This document shows positions 41,733 through 48,124 of a stretch of DNA of 48,124 bases, piece by piece. The translations under genes and the position numbers were made by a program. Every line of letters begins with the position of its first letter. Positions within the stretch are counted from its first letter, which is position 1. Origin of the DNA: Lachnospiraceae bacterium UBA7143. GTDB taxonomy: Bacteria > Bacillota > Clostridia > Lachnospirales > Lachnospiraceae. The notes under the pieces were generated by a model. That model was not told the origin of the DNA. It saw only the letters and a program-made list of their open reading frames with translations, and searched no databases. The stretch covers positions 1 through 48,124 of the forward strand of contig DKWV01000031.1 of NCBI GenBank assembly GCA_002491905.1, read 5' to 3'.

Positions 41733-41765
41733 GGAGTTTGCGGCTGCCTTGCAGACGCGAACTCC
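41733..41765 (-). other. Intercistronic hairpin between the two ABC half-transporter genes
   Basis: The arms GGAGTTTGCG and CGCGAACTCC (one G-U pair) plus an inner CTGC/GCAG give about 14 bp around a 3-nt loop. It lies in the 121-bp gap between the genes, has no T run and ends about 30 nt before the next ribosome-binding site. It is more likely a processing or stability element than a terminator. Confidence 0.5.
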
Positions 41766-41826
41766 CACGTGAGACATAGCGATTCTTAACGAAGCAGCCT
41801 CTGCTGCTGAGTTTTAGAATCTCTTC

Positions 41827-43566
41827 TCACGTTTCGTCAAAATCTCCGCCGCCGTTTGTCTGCGACTCGTAAACTTCCCTGTAGATCTCATTGTCGCGGA
41901 GCAGCTCCTCGTGGGTGCCAAACCCGTTCACCCGCCCGTCATCCATAACGATAATGCGGTCCGCATTCATCACGCTGGCCACGCGCTGGGCGATAATCAG
42001 CTTCGTGGTATCGGGAATCTCTTCCGCAAAGGCCTTTCTGATCTTCGCGTCCGTGGCCGTATCCACCGCGCTGGTGGAATCGTCCAGAATCAGTACCTTT
42101 GGCTTCTTTAAAAGTGCCCTCGCAATGGTAAGCCGCTGTCTCTGGCCGCCGGAGACGTTGGTTCCTCCCTGCTCTATGTATGTGTGGTACCCTTCCGGCA
42201 TCTTCTCAATAAATTCATCCGCGCAGGCAAGCCTGCACACCCTCCTGCACTCCTCCTCCGTGGCATCCGGGTCTCCCCAGCGCAGGTTATCCAGAATCGT
42301 GCCCGAGAAAAGCACGTTTTTCTGCAAAACCACCGCCACCTGATTTCTCAAAGTTTCTATGTCATATTCCCTGACATCCCTGTCACCTACCAGCACAGCA
42401 CCCTCCGTCACGTCGTAAAGGCGGCTGATCAGATTGACCAGACTGGTCTTTGCGCTGCCGGTACCGCCGATGATGCCGATCGTCTCTCCGGCGTGTATTT
42501 TCAGGTTAATATCATGTAAAACCGCCTCGCTGCTCTCCTTATTATAGGAGAAACGCACATGCCGGAACTCGATGTCCCCGCTTGGAACTTCATAGACAGG
42601 ATCGACCGGATTGGTCAGATCGCTCTTTTCATTGAGCACTTCACAGATACGTTCCGCACTGGCGATACTCATGCTCATCATAACAAAGATCATGGCCACC
42701 ATCATCAGGCTCATCAATATATTCATACAGTAGGTCAGCAGGCTCATCAGTTCGCCTGTGGTCAGCGTGTCCTGCACGATCTGTTTCGCGCCCAGCCAGC
42801 TGATCAGCAGAATACAGCCGTAGACGGTAAACATCATAACCGGCATATTCAGCACCACATGCTGCTCCGCCTTCTGGAAAATATCGTAGATACCCTGGCT
42901 GGCACGCTTAAACTTTTTCGTCTCATGCTCCTCTCTCACGTAAGCCTTCACCACGCGGATGGCGCTCACGTTCTCCTGCACGGAAGCGTTCAGCTCATCG
43001 TACTTCGGGAAAGCCTGTTTAAAGTACTTCATGGCTCCCCTGATAATGAAAAACAGCACTACGGCGAGCAGAAGCACCGCCACCAGATAAACCGACGCCA
43101 GTCTGGCATTGATAAAAAACGCCATCGCCATAGCGCAGATCATACTGACCGGCGCGCGGAAGCAGATCCGCAGGATCATCTGATAAGCATTCTGCATATT
43201 CGTCACATCCGTGGTCAGCCTGGTCACCAGCCCCGCCGTGCTGAATTTATCCAGACTGGCAAAAGAGAACGTCTGGATGTTCTCAAACATGGCCTGCCTC
43301 AAATTCTTTGCAAAACCTGTGGACGCCCTCGCACCGTATTTGCCGCCCATCACCCCGCAGAACAGCCCGCAGAGCGCCGCTGCAATCATCACCGCGCCCA
43401 CCGCGTAGATGTGCTGCATGTTGCCCGCCTCCACGCCGTCATCGATGATGGATGCCATCAGGAACGGGATCAGCATCTCAAAAACGACCTCCAATATCAT
43501 AAAGACCGGCGTCATAATTGATACTTTTTTATATTCCTTAATTTGTGCCGCAAGGGTTTTAATCAT
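41827..43566 (-). CDS. ABC exporter subunit, degenerate ATPase site
   Basis: A 579-residue half-transporter with six membrane helices and one nucleotide-binding domain. The ATPase motifs depart from consensus: Walker A is GGTGSAKTSL (Ala for the third Gly), Walker B ends LDDSTSAVD (Asp for the catalytic Glu) and the switch region is IIAQRVASV (Gln for His). The signature VSGGQRQRLTIARAL is canonical. Such degeneracy in one subunit is normal for heterodimeric exporters. The start at 43566 (MIKTLAAQIKEY) has GGGAGG 7 nt upstream; the ATG two codons earlier is too close to it. Confidence 0.93.
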   Translation of the reverse strand: MIKTLAAQIKEYKKVSIMTPVFMILEVVFEMLIPFLMASIIDDGVEAGNMQHIYAVGAVMIAAALCGLFCGVMGGKYGARASTGFAKNLRQAMFENIQTFSFASLDKFSTAGLVTRLTTDVTNMQNAYQMILRICFRAPVSMICAMAMAFFINARLASVYLVAVLLLAVVLFFIIRGAMKYFKQAFPKYDELNASVQENVSAIRVVKAYVREEHETKKFKRASQGIYDIFQKAEQHVVLNMPVMMFTVYGCILLISWLGAKQIVQDTLTTGELMSLLTYCMNILMSLMMVAMIFVMMSMSIASAERICEVLNEKSDLTNPVDPVYEVPSGDIEFRHVRFSYNKESSEAVLHDINLKIHAGETIGIIGGTGSAKTSLVNLISRLYDVTEGAVLVGDRDVREYDIETLRNQVAVVLQKNVLFSGTILDNLRWGDPDATEEECRRVCRLACADEFIEKMPEGYHTYIEQGGTNVSGGQRQRLTIARALLKKPKVLILDDSTSAVDTATDAKIRKAFAEEIPDTTKLIIAQRVASVMNADRIIVMDDGRVNGFGTHEELLRDNEIYREVYESQTNGGGDFDET

Positions 43567-43630
43567 CGTCATTCCTCCCTCATATTATGCCTGCTTTGCC
43601 ATTCGAAAATCCGCATGTTTCTATTTTTCT

Positions 43631-43651
43631 ACATTAAAAATTTAATGTCAA
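43631..43651 (-). promoter_or_regulatory. ABC-exporter promoter -35 with an 18-bp palindrome
   Basis: A perfect TTGACA lies at 43646-43651 on the minus strand. Overlapping it is a perfect palindrome with 8-bp arms, ACATTAAA and TTTAATGT (43631-43648). The -10 is poor (AAAAAT at 17 bp). The palindrome looks like a MarR-type operator, and exporters of this kind often have an adjacent marR gene, but none is present here. Confidence 0.55.
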
Positions 43652-43692
43652 CGGCTTTTCGAAGTTTTCATAAAAATTCATAAAATTTTCAC

Positions 43693-43728
43693 AGAAAAAG
43701 GAGGGCCGCCCCGCAGGACAACCCTCCC
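43693..43728 (-). terminator. Rho-independent terminator of the sugar-importer operon
   Basis: A stem with outer arms GGAGGG/CCCTCC, continued inward by G-C and G-U pairs, is followed by TTTTTC on the minus strand. It stands 26 bp after the last permease gene and separates it from the exporter genes. Confidence 0.85.
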
Positions 43729-43753
43729 ATAATTCAACCGTTTCCGACTCTTC

Positions 43754-44914
43754 CTATTCTTTTGTCTTATCCCTATTGTTCATAATCTCGAAGACAACCG
43801 CCGCCAGAAGCACAACGCCCTTAACCACCTTCTGCCAGTTCGCATCGATACCCATAAGGCTCATGCCCAGGTTGATAACGCCAATCAGAGTCGCGCCGAC
43901 TACCATGCCGAACACCGTACCGGAGCCGCCGTATGCGGACACGCCACCCACCACGCAGGCGGAAATCGCATCCATCTCGTAGTTGGTTCCGGCTGTGGGC
44001 GTTGCCGCGGACAGTCTCGCCATAGTCATCCACGCACTGATAACTGTGAGCACCGCCATATTCAGATACGCTAAGAAGAAGATCTTCTTCGTGTCGATAC
44101 CGGAAAGTCTGGTCGCCTCCACATTACCGCCGATAGTGTAGAAGTAACGGCCGATAGTGGTCTTGGAGGTAATGAAGTTATAAATCAGAACAATCACTGC
44201 CACCCAGATCAGGTTATTCGGAATACCGCCCGCCTGCGCCAGCTTGAACGCAAACAGCAGGATTACCACGCTGACGAGTACGCAGCGTACAATCACGCTT
44301 GTCATGCTCTCTGCCTCATATCCCTTTTTCACCTTATCGTTTCTGCCCTTTAACTGTAAGATTACAAATAGTACACAGGCGATCACACCCACCAGAATAC
44401 AAGTGATATTCAATCCCGCACCGCCGAAAAGATCGGGCACACTGCCGTTAAACATCTTGATAAATCCTTCCGGCATGGGCGCGATAGTCGCACCGTTAAG
44501 GAGCGCCGTGCCCCAGCCGCGGAAAGCAAGGTAACCTGCCAATGTGGCAATCCAGGGTGGGATATTGAGATAAGCGATGAGAAAACCTTCCACAACGCCG
44601 TAGATCACGCCTGCACCTACCATAAGCAGCATCGCAAGAGGCACCGACATGCCGCCCCGCACCATCATAATACCGCCGATTGCACCGATAAAGCATACAA
44701 AGGAACCAACGGAAAGGTCGATGTTACCGCCTGTCAGCATACACATCAGCATACCTGTCGCCAGCACAAATACATAAGCATTCTGCGCAATCAGCGCCTG
44801 GAAACTGGATGCCGCAAACATCTGTCCTTTCGTCATCACCGAGAAGAATATCACGATCAGGACAAGGACTATTTTCATGGTATGTTTTCTAAAAATCTCC
44901 AATGCTTTGTTCAT
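43754..44914 (-). CDS. Multiple-monosaccharide ABC importer permease, copy 2
   Basis: A 386-residue inner-membrane permease of the MmsB/GguB type, with about ten hydrophobic segments. Recognisable family stretches are LTGGNIDLSVGSFVCFIGAI, PPWIATLAGYLAFRG and GGVSAYGGSGTVFGMVVGAT. The start at 44914 (MNKALEIFRKH) has GGAGG 6 nt upstream; the ATG two codons earlier is too close. It is a clear paralogue of the preceding permease (44930-46099) in motifs, order and length. As last gene of the operon it ends at a strong terminator. The two permeases may form a heterodimer. Confidence 0.92.
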   Translation of the reverse strand: MNKALEIFRKHTMKIVLVLIVIFFSVMTKGQMFAASSFQALIAQNAYVFVLATGMLMCMLTGGNIDLSVGSFVCFIGAIGGIMMVRGGMSVPLAMLLMVGAGVIYGVVEGFLIAYLNIPPWIATLAGYLAFRGWGTALLNGATIAPMPEGFIKMFNGSVPDLFGGAGLNITCILVGVIACVLFVILQLKGRNDKVKKGYEAESMTSVIVRCVLVSVVILLFAFKLAQAGGIPNNLIWVAVIVLIYNFITSKTTIGRYFYTIGGNVEATRLSGIDTKKIFFLAYLNMAVLTVISAWMTMARLSAATPTAGTNYEMDAISACVVGGVSAYGGSGTVFGMVVGATLIGVINLGMSLMGIDANWQKVVKGVVLLAAVVFEIMNNRDKTKE

Positions 44915-44929
44915 TTTCATCCTCCTCCC

Positions 44930-46099
44930 TTATTTCTTCTCTCTCTTGGACAGCACGTCAAAGGCAACCGCGATTAAAAGCACCAGACCCTTAACTACCT
45001 TCTGGTAGTTGGCGTCCATACCCATGATACTCATACCCTGGTTGATCACACCCATCAGTGTTGCGCCAACCACCACGCCGGCCACAGAACCGACACCGCC
45101 GTATGCGGATGCGCCGCCGATAAAGCATGCGCCGATGGCGTCCATCTCATACCCCTGCCCGTAAGTGGGCTGTGAGGAGGTCAGCCTGGCAATTGTCAGT
45201 ATACCTGCCAGAGCTGCTAAAAATCCCATATTCACATAGGCAATAAAATATACCTTCTTTGTGTTGATACCGGAAAGTCTGGTCGCCTTTTCATTGCCGC
45301 CCACCGCGTACAGATAACGGCCGATTCTGGTCTTCGTGGTCAGATAACCATAAACCAGAAGTACCAGAAGGATCCAGACAAGCGCTGTGGGAATACCCTT
45401 GTGGGAAGCCAGCTTATAGGCAACCCATAAAATCACGGCACTGATCACCGCCAGCTTGACAATGGTGCTGCCAAGAGGCGCCGTCTCGTACCCTCTGCTC
45501 TTGTTGTTGATACGGTTCTTTAACTGCATCGCAATCAGGATAGCGACCGCGATACATCCGGCGATCATACAGGTCATGTTGAAGCCCTCGCCGCCGAAGA
45601 AATCCGGCACATAACAGTCTGCACCGCCGCCAAACACCCTGATAAAGGTTTCACTCTTGATGGAAACTGTAAGTCCCTGCAGCACCACATTAGAGAGCCC
45701 GCGGAACGCATACATGCCAGCCAGCGTCGCGATAAAAGGCGGCACCTTCACATAAGCGATCCAGAACCCCTGCCACATACCAATCAGAATACCGATTACA
45801 AGCATGGCAAGAACCGCTACCCAGACATTTACGTTTTTATCCATCATCATCGCGCCCACCGCGCCCGCGAAGCAGACCACGGATCCAACGGAAAGGTCGA
45901 TGTTACCACCTGTCAGAATACAGAGCAGCATACCTGTCGCCAGCACGAACACGTAAGCGTTCTGGGAGATCAGGTTATTGATATTCTGCGGGAACAGGAT
46001 TTTTCCCTCTGTCGTGATGCTGAAGAAAATCACCACCAAAACAAGGGCGATAATCATGGTATATTTTCTTAAGAATGCTGAAACATTTGTCTTTTCCAT
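44930..46099 (-). CDS. Multiple-monosaccharide ABC importer permease, copy 1
   Basis: A 389-residue permease of the MmsB/GguB family. It has the conserved LTGGNIDLSVGSVVCFAGAV, PPFIATLAGMYAFRGLSNVV and IGGASAYGGVGSVAGVVVGAT stretches and about ten membrane segments. It lies 4 bp after the ATPase gene and 15 bp before the paralogous permease, so all are co-transcribed. In the usual mmsA-mmsB operon there is a single permease; two in tandem is the odd point here. The typical substrates of this family are several aldoses such as arabinose, xylose, galactose and glucose. Confidence 0.93.
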   Translation of the reverse strand: MEKTNVSAFLRKYTMIIALVLVVIFFSITTEGKILFPQNINNLISQNAYVFVLATGMLLCILTGGNIDLSVGSVVCFAGAVGAMMMDKNVNVWVAVLAMLVIGILIGMWQGFWIAYVKVPPFIATLAGMYAFRGLSNVVLQGLTVSIKSETFIRVFGGGADCYVPDFFGGEGFNMTCMIAGCIAVAILIAMQLKNRINNKSRGYETAPLGSTIVKLAVISAVILWVAYKLASHKGIPTALVWILLVLLVYGYLTTKTRIGRYLYAVGGNEKATRLSGINTKKVYFIAYVNMGFLAALAGILTIARLTSSQPTYGQGYEMDAIGACFIGGASAYGGVGSVAGVVVGATLMGVINQGMSIMGMDANYQKVVKGLVLLIAVAFDVLSKREKK

Positions 46100-46103
46100 A
46101 TCT

Positions 46104-47642
46104 CTACGCCCCCTTCCCTGAACTTACGATGATGGACATGATCTTCTCCTGCGTCGCCTCCTCAGCGGAAAGCTCTCCGGCAATCCTGCCTTCATTCATA
46201 ATATAAATCCTGTCACTCATGCCAAGCACCTCCGGCAGCTCCGAGGAAATCATCACTACGGACTTGCCTGCCGCCACCAGATCATTGATGATACAGTAGA
46301 TCTCGTACTTGGCGCCCACGTCGATACCTCTCGTCGGCTCATCAAGAATCAGTACATCGGGATCCGCAAACATCCACTTTGCCAGCAGCACCTTCTGCTG
46401 GTTGCCGCCGGAAAGATTGCCAACATTCTGCTCCACGGTAGGACACTTGGTTTTAAGCTTCCCCCGGTATTCCTCCGCCACCTGATACTCTTTATCCTTA
46501 TCAATGATCTTGCGGGGACTGATGCTGTCCAGATTCGCAAGTGTCGTGTTAATCTTAATCGGATTGGAGAGTACAAGGCCGTTGCCCTTCCGGTCCTCCG
46601 TCACATATGCCAGTTTATTTTTGATGGCCTGCTTGACGGTCTTTAACTGTACCTCTTTGCCGTCCAGATAGAGCTGGCCGCTGATGTTCGTACCGTAGGA
46701 CTGTCCGAAAATACTCATGGCAAGCTCGGTGCGCCCCGCGCCCATCAGGCCGGAAATACCTACCACTTCGCCCTTTCTCACTTTGATGGACACATTGTCG
46801 CACACCTTCCTCTCCGGATAGAGCGGATGATGCACCGTCCAGTTTTTCACTTCCATATTCACGTCTCCGATCTTTACATCGTGACGCTTCGGGAAACGGT
46901 CGGTCAGCTCACGGCCAACCATGCCCTGAATAATTCTATCTTCTGAAATCTCCGTAGTATGCTTATCCATCGTCTCAATGGTGGAACCGTCACGGATAAC
47001 GGTAATCTTATCCGCCACATAAGCAACCTCATTCAACTTATGAGATATAATAATCGATGTCATGCCCTCTTTCTTAAACTTTAACATAAGATCGAGCAGC
47101 GCCTGGGAATCCTTTTCATTCAAAGAGGATGTCGGCTCATCCAGAATCAGAAGCTTCGCATGCTTGGCCATCGCCTTGGCGATCTCCACAAGCTGCTGTT
47201 TACCGGTACCGATATCCTTGACCAGTACCTTGGAAGATTCCGAAAGACCTACCATCTTCAGATATTTGTCAGCTTCCCCGTAAGTTTCGTTCCAGTCGAT
47301 CGCCGCGCTCTTTCCGCGCTCGTTTCCAAGGAACATGTTCTCTCCGATGGTCATGTAAGGAATCAGCGCCAGCTCCTGATGGATGATGACGATTCCTTTC
47401 TCCTCGGAGTCCTTAATCTTACCAAACTTGCACACTTCACCGTTGTAGACGATGTCGCCCTCGTATGTACCATAGGGATAAATGCCGCTAAGGACATTCA
47501 TCAGCGTGGACTTGCCCGCGCCGTTCTCACCGACCAGCGCGTGGATTTCGCCTTCCTCCACCTTCAGATTGACGTTGTCGAGCGCCTTGACACCGGGGAA
47601 CGTTTTGGTAATATTTTTCATTTCCAGTAAAACTTTAGCCAA
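46104..47642 (-). CDS. Multiple-monosaccharide ABC importer ATPase
   Basis: A 512-residue double ATPase (MmsA/GguA type). The first domain has Walker A GENGAGKSTL and Walker B LLILDEPTSSL. The second has the family's altered Walker A, GLMGAGRTEL, with signature LSGGNQQKVLLAKWM and VLILDEPTRGIDVG. It energises sugar uptake from the cytoplasmic face together with the two permeases and the binding protein. The start is TTG at 47642, supported by GGGAGGAAT about 8 nt upstream. It follows the binding-protein gene across a 190-bp gap filled with hairpins. Confidence 0.94.
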   Translation of the reverse strand: MAKVLLEMKNITKTFPGVKALDNVNLKVEEGEIHALVGENGAGKSTLMNVLSGIYPYGTYEGDIVYNGEVCKFGKIKDSEEKGIVIIHQELALIPYMTIGENMFLGNERGKSAAIDWNETYGEADKYLKMVGLSESSKVLVKDIGTGKQQLVEIAKAMAKHAKLLILDEPTSSLNEKDSQALLDLMLKFKKEGMTSIIISHKLNEVAYVADKITVIRDGSTIETMDKHTTEISEDRIIQGMVGRELTDRFPKRHDVKIGDVNMEVKNWTVHHPLYPERKVCDNVSIKVRKGEVVGISGLMGAGRTELAMSIFGQSYGTNISGQLYLDGKEVQLKTVKQAIKNKLAYVTEDRKGNGLVLSNPIKINTTLANLDSISPRKIIDKDKEYQVAEEYRGKLKTKCPTVEQNVGNLSGGNQQKVLLAKWMFADPDVLILDEPTRGIDVGAKYEIYCIINDLVAAGKSVVMISSELPEVLGMSDRIYIMNEGRIAGELSAEEATQEKIMSIIVSSGKGA

Positions 47643-47730
47643 AGTGTATTCCTCCCAACATAGTTTCTTGTAGCCTACCCACTTTCCATTTTACCATATA
47701 TTTCTATCTGTTTCTACCTTTATAAACCAA

Positions 47731-47753
47731 CAGGCGGGAAATTCCCCCGCCTG
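47731..47753 (-). terminator. Hairpin between binding-protein and ATPase genes (attenuator-like)
   Basis: A perfect 8-bp GC-rich stem (CAGGCGGG and CCCGCCTG) around a 7-nt loop is followed on the minus strand by TTGGTTTAT, a poor T run. It probably gives partial termination or protects the 3' end of the binding-protein mRNA. Confidence 0.5.
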
Positions 47754-47787
47754 CCATGTGGTTTATTCATCTCACATTTTTATGTAC

Positions 47788-47831
47788 GGAGAACGCGCTT
47801 TTTGCGTTCTCCAGTGCGAACTTGTTCGCAC
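47788..47831 (-). other. Two adjacent hairpins after the binding-protein gene
   Basis: GGAGAACGC/GCGTTCTCC (9 bp, 7-nt loop, 47788-47812) stands next to GTGCGAAC/GTTCGCAC (8 bp, 47814-47831). A third pairing, CGGTTACT/AGTAACCG (47831-47864), includes the stop codon. Such stacks can stabilise the upstream mRNA. A repeated extragenic element is the other possibility. Confidence 0.5.
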
Positions 47832-47833
47832 GG

Positions 47834-48124
47834 TTACTGGAGGTCAGACTCCGCATAGTAACCGGAGTCGATCAGCAGCTCCTTGTAGTTGTTCACGTCC
47901 GCGAATACAGGCTCGCAAAGGTAAGAAGGAATCACGCCTGTGCCATTGTCATAGGTCTCGGTATCGTTTACATCTACCGTCTCACCGCTCATGATCTGGC
48001 CAACCATCTTAACAACCTGGGATGCCAGGGTACGGGTATCCTTGAAGATGGACATAGACTGCTTGCCGTCGATCATGTTCTTTACGTTTGCGATATCACA
48101 GTCCTGACCGGTAACGATCGGGTA
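47834..48124 (-). CDS. Sugar-binding protein of the monosaccharide importer (C-terminal part)
   Basis: Incomplete at the window edge: only the last 96 residues are present, and the 5' part lies beyond 48124. The visible end matches the ChvE/multiple-monosaccharide binding proteins: YPIVTGQDCDIANVKNMIDG, then SMSIFKDTRTLASQVVKMV, YDNGTGVIPSYLCEPVFAD and LIDSGYYAESDLQ. This is a periplasmic-binding-type lipoprotein that captures sugars outside the membrane and delivers them to the permeases. It is the first or an early gene of the importer operon, followed by hairpins and then the ATPase. Confidence 0.9.
   Translation of the reverse strand, partial: YPIVTGQDCDIANVKNMIDGKQSMSIFKDTRTLASQVVKMVGQIMSGETVDVNDTETYDNGTGVIPSYLCEPVFADVNNYKELLIDSGYYAESDLQ

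Noticed and set aside
42559..43521. 320-codon plus-strand frame opposite the ABC exporter gene
   Set aside because: His- and Arg-rich mirror of a real coding strand, with no domain and no start signal.

Overview
The window looks like chromosomal DNA from a spore-forming member of the Lachnospiraceae or close relatives (Clostridia, Bacillota). The grounds are moderate GC, strong GGAGG ribosome-binding sites, sigma-A promoters with 17-bp spacers, the rho-rpmE-DUF1385-prmC-prfA gene order, and families common in that clade (DUF4364, DUF4250, DUF975, DUF5722, an S8 protease of CspABC type, a NifS/NifU pair). No rRNA, tRNA, phage, insertion sequence or CRISPR array was recognised.

Layout. 1-5.1 kb: an S8 protease, an AraC regulator, and a small XRE regulator/membrane protein/CPBP-protease module. 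5.1-9.8 kb (minus): an unknown protein, Nth, a nicotinamidase-like hydrolase, a second CPBP protease, a HAD phosphatase and an S1-domain protein. 9.8-16.1 kb (minus): a hemerythrin/response-regulator fusion, then the translation and termination block prfA-prmC-yqhQ-rpmE-rho. 16.4-18.1 kb (plus): malic enzyme and DUF4364. 18.1-24.0 kb (minus): DUF5722 putative glycosidase, polysaccharide deacetylase, histidine kinase, response regulator and DUF975 membrane protein. The last three probably form an operon behind an 11-bp direct-repeat operator.

24.0-33.7 kb (minus): a ferredoxin/ASKHA reactivase-like protein with DUF4250, an S66 carboxypeptidase, ClpB under a CIRCE element, an Rpn-family nuclease with a detached copy of its C-terminal tail, an NhaC antiporter and an inositol-phosphatase-like protein. 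33.8-35.1 kb (plus): an ECF sigma factor followed by a single-span protein whose outer domain resembles that of FtsX, possibly a new kind of anti-sigma factor. 35.2-37.6 kb (minus): nifS-nifU and a HepT/MNT toxin-antitoxin pair. 37.7-37.96 kb: a gene-free, hairpin-rich segment that may be a dispersed repeat.

38-43.6 kb (minus): a BlaI/BlaR1 pair whose receptor lacks a penicillin-binding sensor domain, and a heterodimeric ABC exporter. 43.7-48.1 kb (minus): a multiple-monosaccharide ABC importer (substrate-binding gene cut by the window edge, ATPase, two tandem permeases). The strongest leads are the ECF/FtsX-like pair, the hairpin-rich element, the Rpn tail gene and the hemerythrin fusion. 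Family assignments come from reading motifs and from memory of the families; no database search was made.
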